From positions 45,530-109,529 of the forward strand of contig DGQT01000045.1 of NCBI GenBank assembly GCA_002390845.1: a DNA stretch of 64,000 nucleotides, written 5' to 3'. A model generated the notes under the pieces. The model ran no database searches, had not been told where the DNA came from, and saw only the letters and a program-made list of their open reading frames with translations. Source of the DNA: Chitinophagaceae bacterium UBA4407 (GTDB lineage Bacteria; Bacteroidota; Bacteroidia; Chitinophagales; Chitinophagaceae). Every line of letters begins with the position of its first letter. Within the stretch, counting starts at the first letter, position 1. This document shows positions 1 to 8,725 of the stretch, in pieces. A program made the translations under genes and the position numbers.

Positions 1-1059
1 CTGGCCGGTTGTTTCATCCCTGTCGCCTTCAACAATGCCAAGATGCTGGTCGAAACTAGTTAACAGAATTTTGCTGCTGCCCCAACTGCCAGAATATCCA
101 ACCATGCCACCAAAGTTCTTATTATAGAATTTCGAATTGAATACATAGCCATCGTACTTGTTTTTATAATCCGGGGCACCTTTGTAATCGCCATAAGCAT
201 TCCAGCTAAAACCATTTTTCGTGCCGCCAATATTACCGTAGAAACCACGCAAACGGTTATTGGTCTGGTATTCACTTTCAAAGTTTACACGTAAGTTGCC
301 CTCAGGCGCAGGTAATTGCGATTGAATATTGATCACCCCGGCAATGGCATCACTGCCATACATTAAAGAAGCGGGCCCTTTTAATACTTCAACACGCTGG
401 GCGCTGTAATCATCAATTTCAATTCCATGCTCATCCCCCCATTGCTGTCCTTCCTGTCTTACGCCATCATTTACAGTTACCACACGGTTATAACCCAGCC
501 CTCTTATAAATGGTTTTGAAATCGCTGGTCCTGTGGTTAGCACAGAAAGACCGGGAACCGTTTTGGCCAATGCATCCATAATATTGCCAAAAGCTGCGTT
601 TAATAAGTCATCATGTTTTACAATGCTTACCGGTTGTGGGTTTTGTTTTGTGCGTGTTGCAAATGAAACACCTGTTACCGTAACTGCTTCCTGTTCTACT
701 ACGGTTGGTTGCAAAGAATAATTGCGAACGGTTTCACCACTAATTTCTATGTTCTCAATTACAGAAGCAAAGCCCTGGTAAGAAATTTCTATCAGGTATT
801 TTCCACTGTTTACCGAGGCTATATGGAAGTAGCCTTTGTCATCTGCAATTGCTCCTTTTTTTAAGTCGGGAAGAAAGATCGTTGCGCCGGGCAGCGGGGC
901 ATTTGTTTTGGCATCCGTTATAATTCCAGAGATAGAAGATTTTACAGAAGAACTATTTTTTGTCAGGTTGTTTATTTTCGCATCGTCACCGGTTTGTGCA
1001 GTGGCAGTAAAAATCCATAACAGCGTACCCAAAACTACTAAAGCGAAATTCTTCATCAT
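1..1059 (-). CDS. TonB-dependent receptor, 5' part (SusC/siderophore-type, truncated by window edge)
   Basis: Outer-membrane receptor that imports a ligand using TonB energy; the ligand cannot be told. Read on the minus strand from the ATG at 1059 (a second in-frame ATG lies at 1056), the frame stays open for 353 codons to the window edge, so the C-terminal barrel is missing. Seen in order: a signal peptide ending near TATAQ, a carboxypeptidase-regulatory-like domain (about residues 40-115, with the GAT-IFLPD and YLIEISYQGF strands), and a TonB plug domain (about 140-260) with the typical ALAKTVPGLSV, KPFIRGLGYNRVVTVNDG and VEVLKGPASLMYGSDAIAGVINI motifs. After the plug the first barrel strands start. 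The N-terminal regulatory domain is standard for Bacteroidota receptors. The gene is monocistronic as far as visible. Confidence 0.9.
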   Translation of the reverse strand, partial: MMKNFALVVLGTLLWIFTATAQTGDDAKINNLTKNSSSVKSSISGIITDAKTNAPLPGATIFLPDLKKGAIADDKGYFHIASVNSGKYLIEISYQGFASVIENIEISGETVRNYSLQPTVVEQEAVTVTGVSFATRTKQNPQPVSIVKHDDLLNAAFGNIMDALAKTVPGLSVLTTGPAISKPFIRGLGYNRVVTVNDGVRQEGQQWGDEHGIEIDDYSAQRVEVLKGPASLMYGSDAIAGVINIQSQLPAPEGNLRVNFESEYQTNNRLRGFYGNIGGTKNGFSWNAYGDYKGAPDYKNKYDGYVFNSKFYNKNFGGMVGYSGSWGSSKILLTSFDQHLGIVEGDRDETTGQ

Positions 1060-1327
1060 TATGTATTTGTTACGAAGTTGCAAATGTAAATGCGTCCCCG
1101 ATATTTAATTGGTTGTCGTTAAATTTTAACATCGAATTTTTAAGAGGGAGGCGATTTTTTTTAGCCGGGCTTAAGTCGTTTTGTTAAGCTTTTCTTGCGT
1201 CGCACACTTGTACTGCAGCAATTTTATTCAGCATTAACAGCCGCTAACTGAACAATATTTTAATAAAAGAAATACCTTGTTAATGCAGGTTAGAATTTTT
1301 ACCAATCGTTTTATATGATCCGGGTAA

Positions 1328-1355
1328 TTTTTTATTTAAGTACATTCGTTAACAG
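1328..1355 (+). repeat. 27-bp direct repeat, copy 1, flanking gene 1423-2604
   Basis: TTTATTTAAGTACATTCGTTAACAG-type sequence, repeated almost exactly at 2622-2648 on the same strand downstream of the enclosed gene. It could be a duplicated insertion site or a duplicated regulatory site. Confidence 0.6.
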
Positions 1356-1422
1356 CCTTGACAGTCTTGAATTATGTAAAACTGAATAAGTAAAGTTTCA
1401 GTTATCAAATAAATTACAACTG

Positions 1423-2604
1423 ATGAAGAACATTGCTTTATTAATAATGAATGCCATCTTTTGCAATATTTTATTAGCACAACATATTCCTCAACATGAA
1501 AACCTTGTTCTTAAACAAAAAAAATTAAATATTACTTCCACCCCATTCGCCAATATTGAAATATTAGACAATAGAATTGATACCGAAAGGGTATTCAATT
1601 ACGAAAACGGCATATTTCCTCCCAGTTATCTGTACTTAGATAAATCAGCAGTTAAAAACTATTTTGAAAATGCAATAATGAATATTTCAAATGGAGATGA
1701 GACCCTCCTGATTAATCTAAGTCAATTACGAATTGCCAATAAAAGCTATGTTATAAAAAATGGGATTAAACATCCTTTGATTGCCCATAACCTTAGAATG
1801 TATATTCAATTTCAAGCAGAAATTTTTATAAAAAAAAGTGATAATGAATATAAAAAACTCTTAACTGTAAACAAAGAGTATTACTCATTCGGTCTATATG
1901 AAAAAATTTTACCAGGCATATTTAACGATGTAATAGAAATGGTGAGTAGTATAAATGAATTTGCAAATGCAGAAAAAGCAACCAACAATAAAACATTGCT
2001 AAAGTTTCTGCAAGATTCTACTGCTTTTTTAAATATTAGCGATTCGATAAAATACACACGGGAACGTATATGCAAAGAATCAAACAAGTGGGCTGAATAT
2101 CCGATAATTAAGCAAACAGTTTATTCGAACGGCGCTTATTTAAGTTTTGATGATTTTCAGAATAGCATATCAAGCCCTACTGATATTAGTCTTCAATTTG
2201 ATGAAAAAGATAGTGTTTATAAGGCTTTCGGTGAAACGAATAAAAAGAGTTCGTTTCTTTGGCCAGCGTTTATTTCTTATGATAATGAACTATATGCTTA
2301 TCTTTTTAATAATGTGTATTTGAAAATGTACAAAAGCAAAAACACGTTTTATTTTTATGTGCCACGCAACCTGCCGAATATGTATATGATTTTTTCAATT
2401 GAAGAAATCAAGCATGAAGATTCTTATTATTCATCTTCAGGAATTTCAAATATATGGGTTGCATTAATAGGCCTGGCATCTTCTGCTACAATTGAATCTT
2501 TGACTAAAAATCCGAAACAGAAGCAAATTTTGGAAAACAGCTTAAAACCTGACTTTCGAAGTTGTTTTATTGAAATGAGTAGTGGCGATATTATTTATGA
2601 TTAA
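1423..2604 (+). CDS. Secreted protein of unknown function
   Basis: 393 residues with no family I recognise. The N-terminus MKNIALLIMNAIFCNILLAQ is a signal peptide with probable cleavage after LAQ, so the protein is exported. The rest is rich in Asn, Lys, Ile, Ser and Tyr. A short hydrophobic stretch (NIWVALIGLASSATI, about 345-360) may be a transmembrane or amyloid-like segment. Codon use is clearly more AT-rich than that of the neighbouring yifB gene, which suggests it is acquired. It lies alone inside an inverted-repeat element and between 27-bp direct repeats, so it behaves like cargo. No operon partner. Confidence 0.75.
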   Translation: MKNIALLIMNAIFCNILLAQHIPQHENLVLKQKKLNITSTPFANIEILDNRIDTERVFNYENGIFPPSYLYLDKSAVKNYFENAIMNISNGDETLLINLSQLRIANKSYVIKNGIKHPLIAHNLRMYIQFQAEIFIKKSDNEYKKLLTVNKEYYSFGLYEKILPGIFNDVIEMVSSINEFANAEKATNNKTLLKFLQDSTAFLNISDSIKYTRERICKESNKWAEYPIIKQTVYSNGAYLSFDDFQNSISSPTDISLQFDEKDSVYKAFGETNKKSSFLWPAFISYDNELYAYLFNNVYLKMYKSKNTFYFYVPRNLPNMYMIFSIEEIKHEDSYYSSSGISNIWVALIGLASSATIESLTKNPKQKQILENSLKPDFRSCFIEMSSGDIIYD

Positions 2605-2621
2605 AGCAGATTATAAATCAA

Positions 2622-2648
2622 TTTTTATTTAATTACATTCGTTAACAG
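2622..2648 (+). repeat. 27-bp direct repeat, copy 2
   Basis: Second copy of the repeat at 1328-1355 (TTTATTTAATTACATTCGTTAACAG), with one or two mismatches, placed 18 bp after the stop codon of the enclosed gene. Confidence 0.6.
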
Positions 2649-2759
2649 ACTCGCATCCACAACCGCTCTTTTGATGCTATAAAAGAAAAACGTACAAGTG
2701 AGTGACACAACAGGCGATGCCATATTAACCAAAAAGCTGACTACCTAAATAAAAACCTT

Positions 2760-4304
2760 ATGCTCGTAAAAACCTTTGGCAGTGCGGTGTACGGCGTAGA
2801 AGCAATCAGTATTACCATCGAAGTAAATGTAAGCAACGGCCAGAATTATTTTATTGTGGGCCTGCCCGACAGTGCCGTGAAGGAAAGCCTGCAACGCGTT
2901 GAAAGTGCTGTAAAAACGAACAATTATTACATGCCTCGCACCAAGCTTGTAATAAATCTTGCACCCGCCGATATAAAAAAATCAGGCTCGGCATTCGATC
3001 TTCCTATTGCAATTGGCGTACTCGGTGCCAGCGAACAGATTGAAGAACCTGAACGTTTAAGCGATTATGTAATCATGGGCGAACTCAGCCTCGACGGCAG
3101 TGTTCAGCCAATTAAAGGTGCATTACCCATTGCCATACAGGCACGCAAAGAAGGCTTTAAAGGATTGATTGTTCCCAAACAAAATGCCCGTGAAGCGGGT
3201 ATGGTAAACAACCTTTTTGTGTATGGCGTTACCCATTTAAACGAAGTGGTGGAGTTCTTTAAAAATGAAAATTCGTTACAACCGGTTGTTGTAAATACAC
3301 GGGAAGAATTCTTTAACTCACAATACGAATTCGAAGTTGATTTCAACGATGTAAAAGGCCAGGAAAATATAAAGCGTGCTATGGAAATTGCAGCAGCAGG
3401 TGGACACAATGCCATATTGATTGGTCCGCCCGGGGCAGGCAAAACCATGCTGGCAAAGCGTTTGCCCACCATCTTGCCACCATTGAGTTTACTGGAAGCG
3501 CTGGAAACAACAAAGATTCACAGCGTTGCCGGCAAGCTTCCTGAAAACACTTCGCTGGTAAGCAAAAGGCCATTCCGTTCACCACATCACACCATAAGCG
3601 ATGTTGCATTGGTTGGCGGTGGTGGTATTCCGCAACCCGGTGAAATATCTTTGGCACATAATGGTGTATTGTTTTTAGATGAATTGCCCGAGTTTAAACG
3701 AACCGTTCTTGAAGTAATGCGCCAGCCAATGGAAGAACGAAAAGTAACCATTTCACGGGCAAAAGTGGCGCTGGATTTTCCTGCAAATTTTATGTTGATT
3801 GCCAGTATGAATCCCTGCCCATGCGGCTATTATAACCATCCCGAGAAGGAGTGTACCTGCCCGCCCGGTGCAGTGCAAAAATATTTGAATAAAATTTCAG
3901 GCCCATTGCTGGACAGGATCGACCTGCACGTAGAAGTAACCCCTGTTGCATTCAGCGAGCTGAGCAATACAAACAGTAAAGGCGAAGATTCTGCTGCAAT
4001 CAGGCAACGTGTTATCAATGCAAGGGAAATACAAACAGAGCGGTATAAAAATAATCCCGGCATGTACGCCAATGCGCAAATGAGCAGTAAACAGTTGCGC
4101 GAAATATGTGTGATCAACCAGGCAGGAGAAGCATTATTGAAACGTGCTATGGAGCGTTTGAATTTATCTGCAAGGGCTTACGACCGCATCTTAAAAGTAA
4201 GCCGAACCATTGCAGATCTTGCTGCAAGCGCCGATATAAAAGCAGAGCATCTTGCCGAAGCAATCCAGTACCGCAGTTTAGACCGTGAAGGCTGGGCGGG
4301 ATAA
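2760..4304 (+). CDS. comM: YifB/ComM family Mg-chelatase-like AAA+ ATPase
   Basis: 514 residues, the normal family length. ComM is a hexameric helicase that promotes branch migration of incoming DNA during transformation in competent bacteria; in Bacteroidota the role is assumed, not proven. Seen: N-terminal ChlI-like domain (1-170, with GLPDSAVKES and NLAPADIKKSGSAFDLPIA), Walker A GPPGAGKT near residue 220, Walker B VLFLDELPEF near 302, a cysteine-rich insert NPCPCGYYNHPEKEC-TCPP near 350 and a C-terminal Mg-chelatase helical domain ending SLDREGW. The start ATG at 2760 matches family N-termini (MLVKTFGSAVYGVE). A left-type repeat end begins about 30 bp after the stop codon. Confidence 0.95.
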   Translation: MLVKTFGSAVYGVEAISITIEVNVSNGQNYFIVGLPDSAVKESLQRVESAVKTNNYYMPRTKLVINLAPADIKKSGSAFDLPIAIGVLGASEQIEEPERLSDYVIMGELSLDGSVQPIKGALPIAIQARKEGFKGLIVPKQNAREAGMVNNLFVYGVTHLNEVVEFFKNENSLQPVVVNTREEFFNSQYEFEVDFNDVKGQENIKRAMEIAAAGGHNAILIGPPGAGKTMLAKRLPTILPPLSLLEALETTKIHSVAGKLPENTSLVSKRPFRSPHHTISDVALVGGGGIPQPGEISLAHNGVLFLDELPEFKRTVLEVMRQPMEERKVTISRAKVALDFPANFMLIASMNPCPCGYYNHPEKECTCPPGAVQKYLNKISGPLLDRIDLHVEVTPVAFSELSNTNSKGEDSAAIRQRVINAREIQTERYKNNPGMYANAQMSSKQLREICVINQAGEALLKRAMERLNLSARAYDRILKVSRTIADLAASADIKAEHLAEAIQYRSLDREGWAG

Positions 4305-4648
4305 TATACCGCCACTTTAGCTAATACATTTTATTGGCCGGGCATTTGTTTTTTGTGAGGCTTTTGTTGCCACGCTCGTTTCAAAGTTCCCCTTTCATAG
4401 CAACATTTAAGCAGCCTGCCCTGAACTTGTTTCTGGGTGGCATTCCGAAAGCTTTCGGGACCGGATTCATTTCGGTATCGCACTCGTGTGCGGTTTGATT
4501 ATATATTCAGCTTTTACCCAATCGCAGATCTAAGCGTATTGTTGTTGGCGGGCGCCAACAACCGCATAAATTGCAGCGTTAAGTTATAAGTATTTACTTT
4601 TTAAAATTATGGTTGTGCAACAGTGACCTGATGTTGTGCGCAGCTTTG

Positions 4649-5170
4649 TCAAGTTAGCAAATGGTCAAAATTCTTTGCAGTATAAAACCATCTTACATAA
4701 TTTTCTTCTCCACCGTTTAAATAGCTATCGCCAATATCTATCATCGCATTAAAGTCTGTATGGCTATAACAGCCTTTTACAAAATGAAAGCCATCTCTTT
4801 TTAAGGCGTTTAATGTGTCAGATAAGTTTGCTTGAGTTTGTACAGTTATGTCATTCACATTGACTTTGCCATCTAAAATTTCAATTTCGAATAGCTCATC
4901 ATTGTCAAACCCAAGCCTAACCCAATTGTTTGAAATGTCAAACAAATTTTGATAATCGTCTTCAGAGTCAGCCCTGCCTTTATTCTTAGTTGGATTAAAT
5001 AAAAGTTGTTGTCGAATAATTTGTCTTGGTTGGTCAAATAGCAAAATAATATTTGGATTCTCTTCGAGAATAAGTCCTTTATCTTTTATGAATTTCCATT
5101 TCATAAAATGTTTTTGGTAGCTGCTAGTTTGCACATAACGTTCGAGTATTTGCGAAGGCAGGGAAATCAT
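4649..5170 (-). CDS. Protein of unknown function (173 aa)
   Basis: I do not recognise a family. The predicted protein is soluble, with no signal peptide or membrane segment, rich in Asp, Asn and aromatic residues. It carries a WVRLGFDND motif (about 89-97) resembling DWVRFGWFEKN in the neighbouring upstream gene, which hints at a shared small fold or a functional pair. The ATG at 5170 is the only good start. It lies 168 bp downstream of the 5339-6244 gene on the same strand and could be cotranscribed. Both sit between repeat ends, which suggests accessory cargo. Confidence 0.6.
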   Translation of the reverse strand: MISLPSQILERYVQTSSYQKHFMKWKFIKDKGLILEENPNIILLFDQPRQIIRQQLLFNPTKNKGRADSEDDYQNLFDISNNWVRLGFDNDELFEIEILDGKVNVNDITVQTQANLSDTLNALKRDGFHFVKGCYSHTDFNAMIDIGDSYLNGGEENYVRWFYTAKNFDHLLT

Positions 5171-5338
5171 TGATTGTCCAGCCCGGACAAATGCCCATTT
5201 TGAAAATATGTTGTTGAAGTTTATAAACTAACGCTGAACATTGAATGTCGAGCTTGAACCGCTGCTGGTGCTTACAAATAGCTGATGTTACAATGTCCAA
5301 CCCTGCTTTTGTAAATACTTTTGTTGCACACAGTTTTA

Positions 5339-6244
5339 TTACTTGTTTAATATATTTCGTCGGAAAAGTCTTTTAATATTGTTATCTAGTCCTTGTGCTT
5401 CGGTTCTACATGCAATTATGTCTTTTAGAAAAAGCAAATGTTCCTTCCTCTTAAAAAAGTCAAGATTAAATGACTTTGTTAGAGTTAAAAACAAAACTGT
5501 AAATTTTATTGACCAAGGTTTGTCATTTTTTGCAGCCTCTCCAAAATTTTCCTTAATTAGTCTTTCTATGTCTTTTTGAAATTTGGATGCTTCTTTAGTG
5601 CTCTGGGTTATCTCGTCAATTTTATCTCGAATGGATTTGACCCTTCCACTTTCTTTCAATTGCATAATAACTGTGAGTAAGTCGTCTGAACTTGTGGCTT
5701 GTGAAAGCACATAATGCGTCAGTGAAGGAAAATTAAAGTTCTTGTCAATACCAACTTTTAAATCGTCAAACCATAAAGAATCTTTTTCAGATTTTATCTT
5801 TTCATCAATTTTTAGAAGGGTCTGGTTTAAATTGTTTTTTGTGTTAAGTAATTTATTGTCCTTAATTCTTTCTGCTCGTTGTGGACTGATAAAAAGGTCA
5901 GTCTTAAGATGATGTGATGAAGCCAAGTAATTTCTAATGCCTTTGTCAGAATAACTTGCTTCACTATTCCAGTCAATTTTAAGACTTTCAGGGTTTATAG
6001 GTTGTACGATAAGTCTTGTGTTTTTTTCAAACCATCCGAATCTTACCCAATCGCCTTCAAATCCATTAGCTAAGAAATTAGTTTCGTCATAGAGGAGGAT
6101 TGAGTTAATGTAATTTGAAAGCCCACCTAATGACGTAATAAACTCTTCTTCAGATATTGAAAACAAGTCGTTATTACCGTCAAGCAGTGAACCTGCTTGT
6201 TCAAGAGACCAATTATCAATTAAGCTTTTCTGAATCTTCGCCAT
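5339..6244 (-). CDS. Protein of unknown function (301 aa)
   Basis: No family recognised. The N-terminal third includes DWVRFGWFEKNTRLIV (about 65-80), similar to a motif in the 4649-5170 product. The middle and C-terminus (about 140-280) are Lys/Glu/Leu-rich and probably helical or coiled coil. There is no signal peptide. It starts with MAKIQKSLIDNWSLEQAG at 6244 and is the first gene of a possible two-gene minus-strand unit. AT-rich codon use and location between repeat ends suggest recent gain. A defence or toxin role is possible but nothing in the sequence shows it. Confidence 0.65.
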   Translation of the reverse strand: MAKIQKSLIDNWSLEQAGSLLDGNNDLFSISEEEFITSLGGLSNYINSILLYDETNFLANGFEGDWVRFGWFEKNTRLIVQPINPESLKIDWNSEASYSDKGIRNYLASSHHLKTDLFISPQRAERIKDNKLLNTKNNLNQTLLKIDEKIKSEKDSLWFDDLKVGIDKNFNFPSLTHYVLSQATSSDDLLTVIMQLKESGRVKSIRDKIDEITQSTKEASKFQKDIERLIKENFGEAAKNDKPWSIKFTVLFLTLTKSFNLDFFKRKEHLLFLKDIIACRTEAQGLDNNIKRLFRRNILNK

Positions 6245-6495
6245 TTAGTTTTAGATGTCTGATGAAAATTGCATGCAACACAAAGATTGCCGCAATTGCT
6301 TAAAACTGCAAATTTTCTTTTTCGTTGATTTTCAACAAAAGCCCATTGCGTTTTTTGTATTGTCGGCTTCGCCAATCAGCCAACCATCTCTCCAATCTCC
6401 CCATCAACCAAAGCACAATCTCCAATCAAACCGTACAAGTATGTCGCCGCTCACAACCTCCGCATAAAGCTACGGCTGTCGAAGAAGGCTATGGC

Positions 6496-6598
6496 GTACA
6501 AGTGTGCGACGCAACCAAAGCCCAATATCCATCCCACTGCCCGGCCCCAAAAAAACAAATTACAGGCAAAAATGCCCGTACACATGTGTGAGCGACGC
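6496..6598 (-). repeat. Two successive right-type repeat ends (6496-6556 and 6578-6598)
   Basis: The first, GTACAAGTGTGCGACGCAAC, is complete and is followed by CCCGGCCCCAAAAAAA. The second, GTACACATGTGTGAGCGACGC, is degenerate. A still weaker GTACAAGT motif is at 6433. The left partner of the second end is not visible, so it may be an old, eroded copy. Confidence 0.55.
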
Positions 6599-6638
6599 TA
6601 TTCATTATCAAAGTGAAGTAAGGCTTATTAAAAAAGCC

Positions 6639-6860
6639 ATGAGGTTTTATCCGAAAGCCATAAGATTTTACCAGAAAGGCATGAGATTTTATCCGAAAAG
6701 CGTGAGGTTTTATCCGAAAGGCGTTAGGTTTTATCCGAAAGCCATAAGGTTTTATCCAAAAGGCATGAGGTTTTATCCGAAAGGCATGAGGTTTTATCCG
6801 AAAGGCATCAGGTTTTATCTGAAAAGCGTGAGGTTTTATCCGAAAGTCATCAGGTTTTAT
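6639..6860 (+). repeat. 21-bp tandem array, about 10.5 units
   Basis: Unit AGGTTTTATCCGAAAGGCAT(G), repeated with small changes and exactly in frame, gives the heptad RFYPK(A/G/S)(M/I/V). The period equals two turns of B-DNA, so every TTTTAT tract lies on the same helix face. The minus strand is also open across the array. A second array of the same period lies at 26926-27163. Confidence 0.9.
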
Positions 6861-7289
6861 GCTAGTGCCGCGGTAGAAGCGGCACGGGTGGCCATGTGTA
6901 CCGGCCAGTACGCCAACCTTGGCGCACTGATACAGCATTTTGCCGCAACACCCGAGAACATAAACCAGTATTTCGATCTGCAGGGCATACGCAACGGTCA
7001 GCAGGTATTGTTTACCGGCGATACCAACCCGCAGCAGTCCGAAACCATTATGCAGCATACATTCGGCGCAAAAGATATGCTGTTGCTTCAAAACGAAGGC
7101 AGCACCGAACTGCGCTTTTACCTGGCCAGTCAAAAAGACGATGCCCCCGCAACCACCACCGTAATTGTAGCTGCCGGCACCGAGCAACAGGTGCCCATTA
7201 CCAGCCTGGGCAGCATAGCATTAACCTTTGTAAACGTGTACAACCCCGATACCATAAACAAAGGCGAGTGGACGGTGCAGTTGCAGTAA
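6639..7289 (+). CDS. Heptad-repeat protein of unknown function
   Basis: 216 residues if started at the ATG at 6639; an upstream in-frame GTG at 6504 lies inside a repeat end and is less likely. Residues 1-75 are 10.5 heptads RFYPKGM-like. The rest (about 75-216) is a separate domain with GQYANLGALIQHF, FDLQGIRNGQQVLFTG and a Thr/Val-rich beta-like C-terminus that I do not recognise. There is no signal peptide. A clear intrinsic terminator follows the stop codon, which supports a real transcript. The basic heptads (Arg, Lys, Tyr) could bind nucleic acid or membrane; this is only a guess. The repeated part may instead be non-coding DNA fused to an older gene fragment. Confidence 0.55.
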   Translation: MRFYPKAIRFYQKGMRFYPKSVRFYPKGVRFYPKAIRFYPKGMRFYPKGMRFYPKGIRFYLKSVRFYPKVIRFYASAAVEAARVAMCTGQYANLGALIQHFAATPENINQYFDLQGIRNGQQVLFTGDTNPQQSETIMQHTFGAKDMLLLQNEGSTELRFYLASQKDDAPATTTVIVAAGTEQQVPITSLGSIALTFVNVYNPDTINKGEWTVQLQ

Positions 7290-7309
7290 ACATACATTGT
7301 TGTTTTACA

Positions 7310-7340
7310 AAGCCAATGCAATATTGTATTGGCTTTTTTA
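7310..7340 (+). terminator. Intrinsic terminator after the heptad-repeat gene
   Basis: Stem AAGCCAAT / ATTGGCTT around a GCAATATTGT loop, followed by TTTTTTAT, 20 bp after the stop at 7289. Confidence 0.85.
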
Positions 7341-7363
7341 TTTGCCCAACAGTTGGAACGGAG

Positions 7364-8290
7364 AGGGGCTTTTGTTGCGTCGCACACTTGTACGGTTGGA
7401 TTGGGAATGAGCTTTTACCAAAGCGTAGATTGAAGCGTATTGATGTTGGCGTCCCACCAACAACGGCGAAAATTATCAAAATTTATTTGTTATACACAGT
7501 CATGTTATGTGGCATTTTTCATAAGGTACTTCAATTCATCTGTGCCATATTCAGTTATTAATTTCAGAGATTGATTTGTCACCAGTTTGGCATCAGCACC
7601 ATTGTCTAAAAGCCATTTAATCAATTCAACACTTTTAGTATTGATTGCTGTCATTACACTCTCGTTAAGAAGCATGCCATTATTAATATTTATATCTACT
7701 CCATTTGAGATTGCAAATTTGAGACCTTCTAATTCATTATTGTGTACAGCATAGTATGTACCCTGATAGTCATAGTTCGAAAAATCGGCACCTAAAGACA
7801 ATAAGTATTCAGCAGTTTTAACTTGGGAATAAGCGATAGAATTTTCAAGCGCAATATCAATTTCCAGTTGTGTATAGCCTGATTCAAATAGCTTCTTCAG
7901 TTCTTCAATATTGCCATCACCTGCAAGTGTTTCAATTTGAGTTTGTCTTAATTCTGTATTTACCATAGGGTCTTTATTAAAATATGGAAAGTATCTGCTT
8001 CAAGGTCCTTGTCTTAGAATGCCCCATAACTTGTTTATTGGTGCAATTCAATGTTACAACTAAATGAATTTAAACACAAAAAATTCTGCATCAGGATTTA
8101 TGCGATTAACTGTATTTTATATAGCGCATCGTTTCACTGAAATGTATGATGCATTGTTATCTCTGCGCTTTACACGCTTAGAATGTATTGCAACAAGTTT
8201 CTCTTTAACGATGCCGAAAGATATAATGATGAAAGGATTGCGACGCAACCGTGATGCCATGAAAAACTACTGCCGGTATCATTAAAAATC
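7364..8290. mobile_element. Inverted-repeat element carrying an ankyrin gene (L 7364-7420, R 8238-8290)
   Basis: The left end reads GGGGCTTTTGTTGCGTCGCACACTTGTACGG plus the subterminal TTGGATTGGGAATGAGC; the right end reads GATTGCGACGCAACCGTGATGCCATG, ACTACTGCCGGTAT. The R end matches that of the empty copy at 51704-51760 closely. Only the ankyrin gene and an unconvincing small frame (8064-8285) lie between. Confidence 0.6.
7505..7966 (-). CDS. Ankyrin-repeat protein
   Basis: 153 residues, made of about four ankyrin-like repeats and little else. Visible repeat signatures are KTAEYLLSLGADFSNYD (about 55-71), GLKFAISNGVDININNG (about 83-99) and LIKWLLDNGADAKLV (about 119-133), with the A-E-LL-GAD consensus. 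Such small repeat proteins bind other proteins; the partner is unknown. No signal peptide, so cytoplasmic. The gene is alone between two repeat ends and reads toward the left end. Short stand-alone ankyrin genes are often accessory cargo or immunity-like proteins in Bacteroidota; the latter is inference. Confidence 0.8.
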   Translation of the reverse strand: MVNTELRQTQIETLAGDGNIEELKKLFESGYTQLEIDIALENSIAYSQVKTAEYLLSLGADFSNYDYQGTYYAVHNNELEGLKFAISNGVDININNGMLLNESVMTAINTKSVELIKWLLDNGADAKLVTNQSLKLITEYGTDELKYLMKNAT

Positions 8291-8725
8291 AATTCGCGGC
8301 ATACTTAAAAGGTCAATCCCTGTGTGCATTGTAGCGGGTTTTACAGTGTTTTATTTAATTATGTCTGATAAGGATATTTTTTAAATTCAAATAATTGTCA
8401 GGCTTTGTAAATTCATTTTACTTTTAAATTCTCGTAAGAGAAAATCCTAAATTCTTGAAAAATGGAAAATCATTTTAATCGCTGTTCATGCGATTTGTTG
8501 CACTCAATCCACAAGTTTTTACCGATTTTTTTTGAAAAGAAATAGTTACCAGTTGTGGTAAAATATTTATTACTATAACTATTTACAGCAAAAATTAAGC
8601 GGTTGTTTTTAACTTTTAAACCTTAAACCAAAACGATTCACAATAACCAATAATTTTTTCAGGCTGCAAGGCCTTTTAGAATAAAGTAAGTATTAACTAT
8701 ATATTTTTCCCTAAATCCTTTTAAG
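8291..8725. other. 435-bp AT-rich gap upstream of the giant adhesin gene
   Basis: No convincing frame, RNA or repeat. It must contain the promoter and 5' leader of the 8726 gene, but I cannot pick a promoter with confidence; no clean TTTG-N19-TAnnTTTG pair is visible. Confidence 0.5.

Larger units (their letters stand above)
1154..2738. mobile_element. Inverted-repeat element carrying one gene (L 1154-1213, R 2692-2738)
   Basis: The left end has a T-tract, AGCCGGGC, then AAGCTTTTCTTGCGTCGCACACTTGTAC up to 1213. The right end starts GTACAAGTGAGTGACACAAC at 2692 and belongs to the GTGAGTGACAC subtype. Between them is only the secreted unknown at 1423-2604. Inside the ends the gene is also flanked by a 27-bp direct repeat, TTTATTTAA-TACATTCGTTAACAG, at about 1328-1355 and 2622-2648. 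That the two ends form one unit is inferred from their opposite orientation. Confidence 0.55.
4331..6556. mobile_element. Possible inverted-repeat element carrying two genes (L 4331-4520, R 6496-6556)
   Basis: The left end is the GCCACGCTCG subtype: GGCCGGGC, GAGGCTTTTGTTGCCACGCTCG, then TTCAAAGTTCCCCTTTCATAG. It is followed at 4470-4520 by a diverged second copy of the GCGTCGCACACTTGTACGGTT motif and a CCGAAAGCTTTCGG palindrome. The right end, GTACAAGTGTGCGACGCAAC then CCCGGCCCCAAAAAAA, is at 6496-6556. Two minus-strand unknown genes lie between. The ends belong to different subtypes, so pairing is less certain than for other units. Confidence 0.4.

Noticed and set aside
6639..6860. CRISPR array
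   Set aside because: Units are 21 bp with no unique spacers and are continuously in frame.
6489..7187. 232-codon minus-strand frame antisense to the heptad gene
   Set aside because: Open only because the 21-bp array has no stops in that frame; the terminator fits the plus strand.
8064..8285. 73-codon plus-strand frame
   Set aside because: Its 3' third is the right end of a repeat element, and there is no homology or ribosome binding site.
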